The notes under the pieces: generated by a model
The model's input: the letters and a program-made list of their open reading frames with translations, nothing else
The model's database searches: none
What the model was told of the DNA's origin: nothing
From: Physcomitrium patens
Lineage: Eukaryota > Streptophyta > Bryopsida > Funariales > Funariaceae
DNA: 64,000 nucleotides
Assembly: GCF_000002425.4 (NCBI RefSeq)
Contig: NC_037267.1
Coordinates: 6,337,396 to 6,401,395 of the forward strand
Direction of reading: 5' to 3'
Shown: positions 43,556 through 55,639 of the stretch, piece by piece
Layout: every line of letters starts with the position of its first letter
Numbering within the stretch: position 1 is the stretch's first letter
Translations under genes and position numbers: made by a program

Positions 43556-44245
43556 ACATCCTCTTTCCTATAAGAATTATACTAGCTATCAGTCTTCCTA
43601 TTTTCTACTAGAAGGACTAGCATTTTTATATTTTTGACCTCACTATGGTATTCAAAAACATCCAATTAGCCTAAGAACTACAAGTGGCCTCCAAATCTTA
43701 CTCCATTTCTTCATAAAGGCTCTTAAAGTATTAAAACTCATTTTTAATTGAGATCTTGAAAATTACTCTAAAAATTCCTAAAAAATTCTATATAAATTCT
43801 GAAAAATCCTATAATATTTTTCTAATACTAATATCCATTTAAGGCTATTTATTTCTACCTTAATAATTTTTGATGATAATAAAGATCAATTTAAATCCAT
43901 TATAAATCCTATTTTTTATATCAATAATTAAAATGACATAAGGTTCTTTCTCATGCTTCTTATAACTACAAATATTTATAGTTTTTATAAGTATTAATTA
44001 TAGATAAAAGACCAGTATAAATATTAGTGTTAATAAATAATCCTTAATATTCAACAATAAATAAAATAATAATTCAATAAAGATAATTACCTCCAAGACT
44101 TACTAAGGCTCCATTTCACTACTATCATACTAATTTTCTATTTTTCTAAGGATTTCTATACTTTTCACTACATATTGTGATTTAAAGCATTTTAAATACA
44201 TATTTTTATCCTAAAATGGCAAATGAGTCAATTTAATGACTCACA
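43556..44245 (-). mobile_element. 5' LTR of element E (D3), right segment
   Basis: It continues the D-family LTR past B3, with reverse complements of D1 blocks such as CCATTATGAAG, GGTTTTTAC-like and ATAGGATTTATAGTGG. It ends at TGACTCACA, the mirror of the TGTGAGTCA start. Confidence 0.85.
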
Positions 44246-45822
44246 TCAAGGCAACACAAGTAGCTCTATTTGAAAAAACCATTTCTCAAGCGTTTTGAGT
44301 CGGATTGCCACAAGATTTAGTAAGATAGAAATATACAGGAATTAACCTTGATTACACTAAATTTCACATGCATTGGATTCTCAAGGAATTTTTGGTGAAT
44401 TTTTTAGTAGTAATGGTGGTTGCCTATTATCTGACATAGTAAAGGTATATTATTGTTTTCTCTCTTATTATCCTCTAATCACATTCTTTTAACACCTAAT
44501 CTATTATATTAGTTCTTATCTATCTTATTATCATTAATTAATGTTATTTAATGATTTTTAAGAACTTTGCATTCAATCCAATAATTAATGGTAAAGTTTT
44601 ATTTTTCCATCTATCTTTATCTATAAAAGATAAAAAAAAAATTAAACTTATCTTTTTATTTTTATATTTTATTTTTAACCTTAGTTTATAACTTTTATTT
44701 TTTATCTTCAACTTTTATTGTAGTTATTTTTTTAACTTTTCATTCAACTTTTAATTATTAATTCTAACTTATTTTATTTTATTTTATTTTATTTTTATCT
44801 TTATTTATAATTTTTAGAGTTTAAACTTGATCAAATAAATCTTGAAAGGTAATTTACTTATTTGACTATAATATTTAAGAAATTATAAAAAATTATATAC
44901 TTGATTTGTTATATTTAATTGAATTAATTATGATTATTATATCATTTATTTTTTTATTTTTATTTTTATTTATTTATTTATTTATTATATATTTGTAGAT
45001 TAAATTTCCACTTTTATTAATATTAAATTTTAATCTAAGTTATAATTGAATCAAATTGAACTTAAGTAAAGAGAGAAAAAACCACTCATAGTAGATAATA
45101 AGAATATAGATGATATTCCTAATATCATTAGAAATATAAGTCAATGCATAGTTGTGATTGTCGTTTTATTTATTCTTCAATTCTTTTTAGAATAAACTTG
45201 TATAGGAGAATTTGAAAATAGGAAAAGACTAAGTGCATGAGTTTTACTTGTGAGGGTCACATAATTAACTCTATTCTGAACCACTAAAACACTAAGAAAT
45301 ATTAGTATGCTTTCTCCCAGTAAAAATACTCCTTCATCAACTGATAACAATAGTGTGCTTCCCTGCACTCTCAAAAGACTGCTCAAAGTACATAATTTCC
45401 ATCCAATACCAGAAATAAAAAACTTCACTCCAACTAATCTCAATTCACATAATTTTTGTAATTACCAACTTCCTTTGTCTAAAATACACATAGCTCTCAA
45501 TAAACAACAATCATAATCTTCCAATAACTCCTCATATAATACAATCATTCAATACTCCAATTACATAATCAATAACTCATAAATCAATCTGTGATTTATT
45601 CCATAGACTTACTTTTCAATATTCAGAAACTATTCATTATTCTTCAACAACAAAGAAAAACAAAGAGGGAAAGAGGTAGCATCAAGCTTAATCATGGCTC
45701 ATGACTATTGCAGTTTGGTACTCAGACTAACTTCTACAACTCCTATATATTTACTCCCTATTTCCAGATTCTAATCGTAATCTCATAATTAATTGCTTTT
45801 AATATTTAAGTTAACCATCTGT
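44246..45822. other. AT-rich non-coding flank
   Basis: No recognisable gene, LTR boundary or RNA. 44600-45020 is very T/A rich with TTTTATTTTA and TTATTTATTTATT runs. Short open stretches (45177-45443 minus, 45307-45516 plus) have no homologous context and are likely chance. This could be the LTR or untranslated end of element H, which I could not delimit. Confidence 0.4.
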
Positions 45823-45989
45823 TGTCGTACTGTAAATGCATACAGTATGTAAAAATAAGCTAAAACATATTATATGTTGATAAATCTAGATGTGTGTTAG
45901 AGTGGCAAGTAGATTAAATTAAAAGGATTTGGTATAAGAAACTTTACTTTGTTTCTTTACTTCTTTTGATTTTGATATTAAAATATATC

Positions 45990-46020
<31 letters not shown>

Positions 46021-47113
46021 TTATATATAGGACCTAAATGTTTAGTATGAAGCCTTGGGAGAAGGTGGAAACCTAAGGATGAAAATCTAAACTAGTAGGA
46101 GGCTAATTGAAAGGGATGAAAGTAAGGCATGGTCGGATGAAGGCAAGGAATGGAGAACTTCATCCCTATTGGTCGAATACCATGCCCAATAGGCTTCAAG
46201 GAGGCTGGCCGAGGCCTTATTAGGGATTAGAATTCCTCTTTCGAGGGCATTCGGAGATTAGAAGCTAGGATTGTAAATTTTAGGGTTTGGAGAACAATTT
46301 GTGTACAAAAATTAGAGAATTTGGAGTTAGAGTGAAAAAGTTATAACCGTTTGAAGTTAAGGTGTTTATTTAAGACATACCGTTACTCTTTTGAGAGTAC
46401 GAGGAGTTTTACAGTAGTTTTTGAAGATCAGAAGGTGCGACTAGAACGGCGATTTTAAGGCCTACATCTTTCACGAAAGAATTATTGCTTTTAGAGTTTA
46501 TATGAAGGAGTTGTAAGGAGTTGAAGGCGACGCTTTCAAATCAAAAGCAGTAAGTAAGCGGGTTTGTTTGTAGTAATGGTTGGAGCCATAACTTGAGTTT
46601 TCGGACGAATTTTTGGCTCAAACTTTTTGGAGAATGTAAAATTTTGTGTTAAGAAGCTATACATACAAATTTCGTGGCATTTGAGCTTATATTTTGTGAG
46701 ATATGAAGAAAATTGCACGTGGATGTATAAAGACAAGGGTTTGAAGTGACTGTTAGGGATTTCAAGATATCTCAAGATCTGCAATGAATTTGCAATTGAA
46801 AATTGTTGTAGAAGTTAATAAGATTACATCAGTACCTTATGTAAAATTTGAGTTTTTTTGGACGGTCGGATTAAGAGATATGAGGTGTTGAAGTTCGGAA
46901 AAATCTCCATATAAGAATAAACAAGGATTTAGAAGATTTTATCATATTTTGGAAGTTATGGATTACTTGAGGATTGTGTATTTGGTGTAATTACTCAAAA
47001 AGAGAAAAATTATATATAAACTTAGGGCTTTCCTTATTTTTAAACTTGATTGAATAATTAGTGACAGCTAGAAGCCTAGCATTTTTTTGAGGCAAACTCT
47101 CTCTACTCCGACA
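45823..47113 (+). mobile_element. solo LTR, group-A terminal type, 4-bp TSD
   Basis: 1291 bp, from TGTCGTACTGTAAATGCATA to TCTCTACTCCGACA. It is flanked by CTGT (45819-45822) and CCGT (47114-47117), a 4-bp duplication with one C/T change. The interior resembles the solo LTR at 41095-42427. Confidence 0.75.
45981..46029. repeat. AT microsatellite
   Basis: Imperfect (TA)n with single G and C interruptions inside the solo LTR. Confidence 0.85.
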
Positions 47114-47117
47114 CCGT

Positions 47118-47271
47118 CCTCCTCAACTAACTATTCTATGGATTATTAGTCTGTTCTATCAATATCTTACAAAAACGAACTAATATCTATTCTACACAGC
47201 CCTACTCCTATCTGTACAGCATCCTCGCAAACATACAATTGATTCCTATCTAAAAACTATTTAACAAAACT
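47118..47271. other. unassigned spacer left of element H
   Basis: Short C-rich pyrimidine-biased spacer, no reading frame. Probably the 3' untranslated part of H. Confidence 0.35.
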
Positions 47272-47575
47272 TTACAAAGTTATTATTTCCTCTGGCCCAC
47301 TTAATTGATCATTTGCTGCATTATCTAATGTCGGTTCTACAGATTTTGGTTCTAAATTCAAATCTTTCTCCTCCTCCAATCCATCCGTCGATTCCTTCCT
47401 CAAATGGTTTGAAAGATCTTCATTATATCCTCCCAATTCACGGACTTGAGCCTCTAGTTTTAAGATCTGGACATTACGGAGTTCCAATTGATGTTGCTAC
47501 TGACTCATCCATTCTAGAACATCTTCAATTGATGCTTGTGACCGGCTCTTCACTGTTAACTCTTAAATAGAACTA
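47272..47575 (-). pseudogene. coiled-coil tail ORF downstream of H integrase
   Basis: The minus-strand frame SQASIEDVLEWMSQ(stop)QHQ runs into LELRNVQILKLEAQVRELGG and then a Glu/Asp-rich end finishing at 47272. The QILKLEAQV heptad pattern predicts a short coiled coil. It lies about 300 bp beyond the integrase stop in the same orientation and is either the last part of H pol or a separate small ORF. No known domain. Confidence 0.5.
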
Positions 47576-47869
47576 CTACTCTTGAATACATAAGAAATAC
47601 AAGAAATGGCAATCTCAAAAAAAACAATCCAAAACGACACCACAGAATGACCTCTAACTGGTGCCCCACTCCTATTCTCTTATTACTTGGTGATAATGAC
47701 GACATGTTATCCATACTGTCTATTTCTCACCTCTGTCCTATCTAACACATTAGTAAATACTAACTATCCTTTCAACTGCCTCTACATCCTAATGTACTTA
47801 TACAATACCTAAGTCTATCTTGAGTCCATTTGAAGTCACCTCTCCCCAAACAAAAATCCATCTTGGGTT

Positions 47870-48273
47870 TTATATATTAAATAATCGTAATCGATTCCTG
47901 TTAATGTGATTTCTGAATTGATGGCCCATAAAATCCTCCAATTGAACAGATCCATTGCAAAAACCTTCGATCACCCAATATGGCCAATGCCAGCAAACTT
48001 GAAATTTGTCCAACAAATGATTAAATCGGCTATCATATAGTAATACCAAATCATTGGAAATAAATTTTTTTGGACGCAGTTTACTATCACAGTAACTCTT
48101 CCTCCGTTTTTGAGTTGCTTCCATATTAAAAAGAACTGTAGCCCATATTTTATCCAATTCCTCTAATTTTGCCAACCAAAAATGTAATGACTTGTTGTCA
48201 CTGAGACATTCATCCAAGACAATTCGTAAACTTTGAACCTCCAGCTCAATAAATAAAATTACTTCTTGTCCGT
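47870..48273 (-). pseudogene. integrase C-terminus of element H
   Basis: GQEVILFIELEVQSLRIVL, then KLEELDKIW, EATQKRRKSYCDSKLRPKKF, NDLVLLYDSRFNHLLDKFQV, WPYWVIEGFCNGSVQLEDF and NRLRLFNI-stop. This is the GPY-like C-terminus of plant non-chromodomain gypsy integrases. The frame is cut at 48273 by element C. The preceding codons (NTTPF, LIY) are at 60543-60600, so the gene is one reading frame split by 12.27 kb. Confidence 0.85.
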
Positions 48274-49652
48274 TGTCATGTTGTAATACGACTATATGGT
48301 GAAAATATAAATAAAAAAGATTTTATTAATATTTAGTCATCTTGGTTGATAAGAGCTCAAGACAATTTAGGAAGGCTTTATAAAAGCTTTTAGAGTATTT
48401 TCTTGTCTTGATAGCTAGTATATAAAAGCTTATCATTAAATTTTCTTTTTAGATTATAGAAACTATTTTACCACTTTAGAAAGGCCATAAATTAATAAAA
48501 ACAAGGTAGATAAAGTAAAAAAATGATATGGTAGATAATAAGGTGAAATTGAGGATAGGAAAGTACTGAAAAACTTCTAAAATAAGTAGGATTGATATCC
48601 AGGAGACGATTATTTGTGGATCGGGGTCAAAATTAGACCTCTAGCCACTAAAATGGCTGCTTAGGGCAAAGTAGGAGGGCATTTGGAGATCGGAATTTAG
48701 AATCAGAGAACTAGCTTCAAGTTCCTTTCAAAAGTATAAGATTTAGTTTCAGAGGGTTTAGGAGCACTTTGCAATTATTGTTGAAAGTCAATGTTTGTAT
48801 TGGTGATTTGGATTTTTTGCAATAAAATTAGGGCTAGTACTCTTGACTGTTTTGTGAAATTGGAGAAACATCTATAGTTGAAATTTTAGAAGTGTCTAGA
48901 TAATTGAGTATGCCAAGTGCATGAAAAAATTTATGTTAATCTAATAGTATGGATAGAAGATATTTGATCATTAGTATAAAGAGGTATCAGAAGTTGGTAG
49001 ATTGGAGTTGTTTAAGATTTCTATAATATCTAAAGATCTACCAACTAGATTAAGGTGAATTTTAGCATATTAAGTTGAAGATTTAAAGGCAGAGCTACTT
49101 ACAAAGTTTGAATGAGAATTAACAATTAAAGAAGGAGAAATTAAAATTCAAAGTTTGTCATCAACTTTCTAGGCAGCAGTCAAGGGACATCAGTGTGGAT
49201 TTACGACGTTTTCTTGCAATCTGTAAGTTGGATTAGATTGAAACTTCTTGAGCATTTAGAAAACTTACAAAGATACTAATGGTAGAAGTTTTATAACAAT
49301 CAGACAGTTAGATTGAGAATTACAGCTTGCCAAAACTCATTGTCTAGGATTAGGGTTTAAAAATTAAAAAAATTAAAAATTAAAAATTAAAATAAAATTA
49401 CTAATAAAAAAATTAAATAAAATAAAATTAACAAATAATAAAAGAATTTGTCCTTATAATATCTTGAAGTTATTAAAAATAGTATTTCTAAGCACTTTGT
49501 ATTGGGATTAAGTTTTTACATTGAAATCCAAAATATTTTACATTTAGATGGTTGAAACCCACAAGACTACTTGGATACTTGCAAAACATTGTTTCATCTT
49601 CTACAGCCAGATGCTCGCTGCGTTCTCAAGGAAGATAGTACATAATATGACA
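48274..49652 (+). mobile_element. 5' LTR of C
   Basis: TGTCATGTTGTAATACGACT to ACATAATATGACA. The interior has AGCTCAAGACAATTTAGG and an AATTAAAAATTAAAAATT low-complexity run near 49365-49435. Only the first about 60 and last about 60 bp resemble the A LTRs. Confidence 0.88.
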
Positions 49653-49656
49653 TAAG

Positions 49657-49672
49657 TGGTGAACCCAATGTG
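49657..49672 (+). promoter_or_regulatory. primer-binding site of C
   Basis: TGGTGAACCCAATGTG, one base from the A1 site. Confidence 0.7.
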
Positions 49673-49722
49673 AAAGCTTGAGGTGGGAGGTATTGAAATT
49701 CGTTTATTTTTATTTTTATTTT

Positions 49723-50752
49723 ATGGAGAATGAGAATAAAAATTTTGAAGGAGCTTTAGGAGGAGCTTCAAGTAGAGCTTCTAGTGGAGTTTCTTCTAAA
49801 GGACAAGATATGTACATGAATCCATCCATTGCTAGTATATTTCAAGCCTTATCATTATCTATGCAGTAAGAACAAAGCAATGATTGCAAAGAAGTTTTAG
49901 CAACCAAAGCATTGCAAGCAGTGGTCAATAAAATTGATCAATTTGATGGAAGGGATATTCCAAAGTATTTAAGATGTTATATTTGAGAAATAGAATTAAA
50001 TCAAATTTTTGAGAAGAAGATGGTTGAATTATTTGGACTTGCCACGATACCGGAGATAAGAGAGCATATTACATCAAGTATGGAGCATTATGGAAATTTA
50101 TGGGAGATTTTTTCACATGCATTAAAAGACGAATATTTCTTAGAGGACATTGATCATGTTACTAAGAAATTATTTCTAGAATGGATTGAGTAGCTTAATA
50201 AGAATTTACAAGCAACAGAGCTACTAAGAAAATTTGAGAGGTAGTATTATCAATTATCGAAGGTAGAAAAATGACATTAGAACCGAACAAGATTGAATTA
50301 TTTCTTCAAGCTGCTGATAGAGAATAATAAAGGAAATTGGAGTTGCTTCTTGAAGACAAAGAAGAAGATGAAGGATTAAAAACAATGTGAAAAAATGTTA
50401 AAAATATAGTGGATTTGCTTGCAAAAAGAAAAAAGAGGAAGGATAGAAGTAATATTTCAAAAGCAGTAGAAGCACCTAAAATTCTAATATATACAACGCG
50501 ACCAACAATGCTTACTATTCAACCTTTAACAACTTTATCAAAGAAAGGAGATATGGGGATTGAAGAAATTATATGTGGAATGCAAGATCTTCAAATCAAA
50601 TTAGGAAGACTTGAAGAAAATACTTCTACAAACAATTTGAAGAATGTTTCAAAATAAGGGTATGTACAAAGATGTATTTGGTGTGATGACGCTTCATATA
50701 CTAAGAAGGATTGCAATGAATTTAATAATATGGTACAACAAAGAATTATTTA
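49723..50752 (+). pseudogene. gag of C
   Basis: MENENKNFEGALGGASSRAS start as in A2, then MNPSIASIFQALSLSMQ-stop (CAG/CAA>TAA), FDGRDIPKYLRCYI, ATIPEIREHITSSMEHYG and HALKDEYFLEDIDHVTKKLF. The zinc knuckle CIWCDDASYTKKDC has His>Tyr. At least seven stops or shifts. The PEIREH stretch shows the base missing in A2. The frame ends with TGA after RIIY, at the same site as the TGA in A2. Confidence 0.85.
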
Positions 50753-51028
50753 TTGAAAAGATGGAAAGATTACATTAAAGAATATAGAGGATCTCCTTCA
50801 AACCAATTTTGGCAAGGGAAGTATGAGAGCATTGATTCAAGATTATTTAATAGAACATAGAATAGCAACATGAGAGAATGCAAGTTATGGTGCTAGAGTA
50901 GATGATGACTTTGGTGGAAGTATAGAAACTAGTGAATTTTGGACTTCTGTCATTTCTACAATGTAAAAAAGAAAAATGCCTCGAGAAGCATTATTGAGGA
51001 CTGCATCTACAATACGAGGTGCAGCAGG
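50753..51028 (+). pseudogene. protease-region segment of C, before B2
   Basis: LLQTNFGKGSMRALIQDYL, YGARVDDDFGGSIETSEFW and ASTIRGAAG, with stops at two positions. Cut at 51029 by B2; the frame resumes at 54546 with GWEDPVESLSVHAYIAK. Confidence 0.85.
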
Positions 51029-51588
51029 TGTCAAAGACAAGAATTCGATAAAAAGAAATTCAGACAAGTGAGCCTTCACTCGAAAAAAGTTAACAAAATA
51101 TAAATAAATAAGTATGTATATTCAAAGAGAAACTAGAATGGCTATTGCCAAAAGACAAGAAAACTAGAGATCCTTGAAACTAGACTAAAAGCAAGAAAAG
51201 ACTTGACAAGAGTGAAGAGGGCTTGACTCTTGTCTATATATATATTATCTAACTAAGGGCTACATGGCGATGTTCTATAGGACCTCCAATATGTGTTGAC
51301 TTTGTAGGACACATGCCTTGACTTATAAGGCAAGTTTTTCTACGTGTGGGCCACATAATTAGCTTGATCTTCAAGCTAACAACATGTGTGGCACATGGCC
51401 AATTTGTTGACCACGTTTTTAATCCAAAAAGTCAATTAAAGACACCTATGAAGTCAAAGCAGCGTTTATGAAGCTTCTAGGAAGCTTCTATATTAAATAC
51501 TATAGAATTAACTTACTTTTACCTACTTTTACTTACTTCCACCTATTTGTATATATAATTATTAGCTTACATGAGTATATCCTTGACA
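51029..51588 (-). mobile_element. 3' LTR of B2
   Basis: 560 bp, TGTCAAAGACAAGAATTCG to ATATCCTTGACA, followed by the polypurine complement TTACTCTCCCTTCTAGGGG. Contains TTAGCTTGATCTTCAAGCTAA near 51359. Confidence 0.88.
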
Positions 51589-51629
51589 TTACTCTCCCTT
51601 CTAGGGGCGAGTTCCACGAGGAGAGATTA

Positions 51630-52060
51630 TCATATGTTGAGGAAATCTATGATGCGACGAATTATATTCGCTATATACTCTGATCTTTGTTCTCTACGAA
51701 GATGATTGATAGGGCTTCTCAACCATTGGTAGTATTTCATACTAGGGTGGAAAGACCACCCTGTTATTTGATCATTGTTGAGGCCTTCATAACTTCCTTC
51801 GAATAGAACATTTGGAACACCATCAGGAGTCGTTCCTACCTCTAGCAAAATCACCAAACATTGAGAGTTCCTTCTCAAATCGTGATACCAAAAGCGTTGT
51901 ATCTCCCCATCTATTTAAGGAAGAACATGTTGTTCTTAAAAATCTTCATCTCGATTGCGTCATCTTGAAGGTTGTGACAATCGTAATGTCTCATTCGATA
52001 GGTCAGCAAATGAAGGCTCTTGAGTTGAATCCGGTGGTTATTGGTTCTACATCTCCTCAG
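51630..52060 (-). pseudogene. 3' ORF of B2
   Basis: 51878-51630 reads CLVILLEVGTTPDGVPNVLF, EGLNNDQITGWSFHPSMK, NHLRREQRSEYIANIIRRII to the same FLNI end as B. The N-terminal third is alignable (STQEPSFADLSNETLRLSQP, DGEIQRFWYHDLRR) but has stops. About one residue in six differs from B. Confidence 0.75.
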
Positions 52061-52149
52061 CATCACACCTACAAAGAAGCTACAAACAAGGATTGAAAGT
52101 AGAATGTTATCTTGCCTAGATGTTGTTTCTTTTATAAAGAAGGTTTTAA

Positions 52150-52775
52150 TCTTGATTTTGATGGATATCGTCGATGAAAAGCCTCCACCGCCTTTATTGC
52201 ATTTGCAAGATTCGTTATAACTTGGCTCCCATGTATGTTTATTAATATTAAATCCGTGCCAATGGACAAGATATTTCAATTTATTTCGGTGCCACCTTGA
52301 ATCTAAGACTTCTTCTACTTCAAACTCTTCATTATTGTCCACTTCTATAGGAGGAGGTAGAGCTTGTTGTCTTCTTGGTATCTCCACTGTCTTGTATGGT
52401 TCATGAAGAGACATGTAGCATACTGGATGGATTTTTATTGACTCTTGTAGATGTAAACGATATACAATTGGATTGATTTGTGCAGAAATAAAAAATGGTC
52501 CAAGTCTTCGATAGTCCAACTTATCACAAGGACGAGTGGTCTCAACATTGTGACGAAGTAGTCATACCTTATCACCCATGTAGAATGGTGGTTGTTCCTT
52601 TTGATAGCCATCCGCATTGATATTTTGTTATTTTTGAGCTTCATTTAACTGCGCCTTCATCGTTGCATGTAGCTCTAATAAATGAATTGCCAAATCTTTC
52701 GCAACAAGATTATCAACTTTTGAAAAGTCGAAAGTATCAAGTCGTGGATGATAACCATAATTAGTAAAGAAAGGT
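52150..52775 (-). pseudogene. integrase C-terminus and chromodomain of B2
   Basis: DYRRLGPFFISAQINPIVYR, PIEVDNNEEFEVEEVLDSRW and YLVHWHGFNINKHTWEP. The chromodomain aromatic positions are largely kept. Upstream stops (YxxRxYFV) break the linker. Confidence 0.8.
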
Positions 52776-52777
52776 GT

Positions 52778-53599
52778 TTATTTTGTAGAAAAATGTATCG
52801 TGTTATTGTAAGCAAACTCTGCCAATGGCAAATGAGTTGTCCAATCATCTTGTTGGTAATTAATGGTACATCTTAAATATTGCTCCAAAACTTGATTAAT
52901 ACGCTCCGTTTGTCCATCAGTTTGAAGATGGAATGCTGAAGATAGTTTTATATCTACTTTAAGAATCTTGAAAAGAGTCCGCCAAAATCTTGATACAAAT
53001 TGAATTCTTCTATCTGATATAATATCCTTAGGTAATCCATGATAGCAATAGATATTGTCAAGAAAGAGCTTAGCTATTTCTTCACTTGTGATAGATTTTG
53101 TACATGGTACAAAATGTGCCATATTGATAAAACGATCTAGTATCATGAATATAGAGTCATAAGAACCTGAGATTGGAAGATCCGTGATGAAGTCCATAGA
53201 AACAGAAGACCATGGTTGTTCTGGAATAGATAATGGCTGAAGAAGTCCAAAAGGTCGATGACGAGGAGTTTTTGATCTTGAGCAAATATCACATGATTAT
53301 ACAAAATCTTTGACTGCCTTCCACATTTGAAGCCACCAAAAATCCTTAGATATCAGCTCTAAAGTCTTATTATATCTAAAATATGCTGCTGCTGGAAAGT
53401 CGTGACGAGCTTGAAGTATACGTAAATGTGTTTCTCCTTCTGGAATATATAGGCGTCCTTCAAAATAGAGTAGGTTATTCTTGAATTCAAATTTAGAAGG
53501 ATCATAAAATTTAGAAGAATTATTCTTGATATCATGAACAAGAGGATCTAAAGACATACTTAACTGGACTTGCTTGAGAAAAGTTAAATCAATAGTCAA
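52778..53599 (-). pseudogene. integrase core of B2
   Basis: [57 protein letters not shown], then after a stop [32 protein letters not shown] and [18 protein letters not shown] and E are present although RG became RR after the second Asp. The CAA codon at the position of the B TAA (29574) is retained (NYQQDDW). Confidence 0.85.
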
Positions 53600-53639
53600 T
53601 GTTGATTTTATTGCTGGAAGATGAAATTACTCCGACTTC

Positions 53640-54164
53640 ATGAGAACTGTTCTTTGTCACTCAAAAGCTGCATCTCCATCTTTTGGTGCAAGATAAGAAC
53701 GTCTAGATAAGGCATCGAATAAACCTTGTTGTTTTCTTGGCCGATAAGTGATGATGAACTTGAATCTTGATAAAGACATATTTCAACGAGCTTGATGATG
53801 ATTTAATACGCATGCTAGCATAAAATACTCAAGGTTCTTGTGATTCGTATACACGGTGACTGGATTGGAAGCGCCTTCTAGATAATGATGCCATTCTTAA
53901 AAAGAATCCACGATTGCAAGAAGTTCTTTGTCGTGGATCTCATAATTGATTTCTGTTGCTGAGAATTTTTTTGAATGAAAGGCTACTGGATGAAGTTTGT
54001 CATCTGTTCCCATTTGTGATAAAACCGCACCTAGAGCAAAGTTTGATGCATCTGTTTCCATAAAGAATGCTTTGGAAAAATCAACATGATACAAGATTGG
54101 TGCAGAAACAAACGCTATCTTCAAAGATAAGTCCATCATTTGAAATATTATAATGAGTTACACA
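53640..54164 (-). pseudogene. RNase H remnant of B2
   Basis: 54139-53897 has PILYHVDFSKAFFMETD, NFALGAVLSQMGTD, KKFSATEINYEIHDKELLAI; downstream [16 protein letters not shown] replaces the catalytic Asp of YTD with Asn. It stops at the deletion breakpoint near 54160. Confidence 0.8.
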
Positions 54165-54540
54165 TCTACTTACTTCACTCTTGTCTCTATATATATTATC
54201 TAACTAGAGGCTACTTGGCGACGTTCTATAGGACCTCCAATATGTGTTGACTTTGTAGGACACATGCCTTGACTTACAAGGTAAGTTTTTGTACGTGTGG
54301 GCTACATAGTTAGCTTGATCTTCAAGCTAACAACATGTGTGGTACATGGCCAACTTGTTGATCACGTTTCTAATCCAAAAAGTCAATTAAAGACACCTAT
54401 GAAGTCAAAGTAGCATCTATGAAGCTTTAAGGAAGCTTCCATATTAAATACTATAGAATTAACTTATTTTTTACCTACTTTTACTTACTTCCACCTATTT
54501 GTATATGTAATTACTAGCTTACATGAGTATGTCCATGATA
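54165..54540 (-). mobile_element. partial 5' LTR of B2
   Basis: It matches the last two thirds of the group-B LTR (TTGTCTCTATATATATTATC to GTATGTCCATGATA) but lacks about 185 bp at the internal side. Confidence 0.8.
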
Positions 54541-54545
54541 GCAGG

Positions 54546-55621
54546 TTGGGAAGATCCTGTTGAGTCTCTTTCAGTTCATGCATATATTGCTAAGAACCAA
54601 CATGAAGCTTTGATGGAAGATAAGAGACAAGGAAATTTTGAGGATATAAGAGAAGGAAATTCTTCTAAGAAGCAAACTCGAGGAGACAAGGCCCATGAGG
54701 TAGCTTCACAAGAATTACCTATAAAGGATACTTCAGCATCATTGGAAGAAAAAACAAAAGAGACAAAAGATAAGGGTAAATCAATTGCTTATAAGCTACT
54801 TTTTGATATTGACACGGCAATAAATTTAAAAGGGGTACTGGAAGAACGTATATTAAATGCTAAAATAGGATTCACATTGAAAGAAATTTTGAGAATTGTA
54901 AAGAAGGAGTTTCATGAGGTTATCATTGATAGGATTAAGCAAAAGAGATAATTAATGGACGAAGCTGGAATAAGTCATGCTATTAATGCAAGATTATATA
55001 AAGATGAAGAAGAGGTTGATAATAGTTATAAGTAATCAATAATTAAAAAGAACGGGTATAATCAATGAGTACATTTCAAAGATTATAGTGATAAGGAAAT
55101 GGAAGCTTCAAGCCATTATATTCGAAAGCATTAGGCAAGGACAACTACTGAAGTATGGTGAAAGTAGGAGATATAGAAGAATCAATTGTTGCTTAAGTTG
55201 ACCATGGTTGTGAAATAAAACTTATGTCTAAGGATCTTTATAAGAAGTAGAAATGGCCAATTAATATGGAACATAGATGGACAATACAAGCAGCTAATAA
55301 TACACGAGGTGAATTATATGGAGCTTGTCTAGATGTCAAAATTTGGATTGGAGATGTTGCAACAGAACAACATTTCTTTGTTCAAGATACAACATCTTAT
55401 CCATTGATTTTAGGACAACCTTATATTACGGTAATATGGATAGAAACAAAAGTACTTAACAATGGTTCTGCTTATGCAAGGATACATAGTGAAGATGGAA
55501 GGAAAGCTGTATAATTTCTAATATTATCTCTTAATCATGAACAAAAAAGAGATAAGCTGAAGGAGAAACCATTGCCAAGAATTATTGAAGAATTTAAGGA
55601 TTTTGGAGAAATACCACTATA
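54546..55621 (+). pseudogene. protease segment of C, after B2
   Basis: GWEDPVESLSVHAYIAKNQ, ERILNAKIGFTLKEILRI, then the retropepsin motif VDHGCEIKLMSKDLYKK (D-H-G, Asp codon 55200-55202), QHFFVQDTTSYPLILGQPYI and FGEIPL-TAA. Stops at seven or more sites. Confidence 0.85.
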
Positions 55622-55639
55622 AAGCAGGATTATAGAGGT

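Larger units (their letters stand above)
51029..54540 (-). mobile_element. B2: truncated group-B chromovirus in element C
   Basis: Minus strand, bounded by a perfect target duplication GCAGG (51024-51028, 54541-54545). 3' LTR 51029-51588; the 5' LTR at about 54165-54540 lacks the part nearest the gag side. It retains 3' ORF, chromodomain, integrase and RNase H, but gag, protease and RT are gone: an internal deletion joins RNase H/tether sequence (54120-54160) directly to the partial LTR. Confidence 0.9.

Noticed and set aside
45177..45516. Overlapping open frames on both strands in the AT-rich flank
   Set aside because: No recognisable domain, no repeat copy and composition typical of chance frames.
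2551..46029. TA microsatellites and AT-rich tracts as centromere or telomere sequence
   Set aside because: No satellite array or TTTAGGG repeat; the tracts are short and lie within retroelements.
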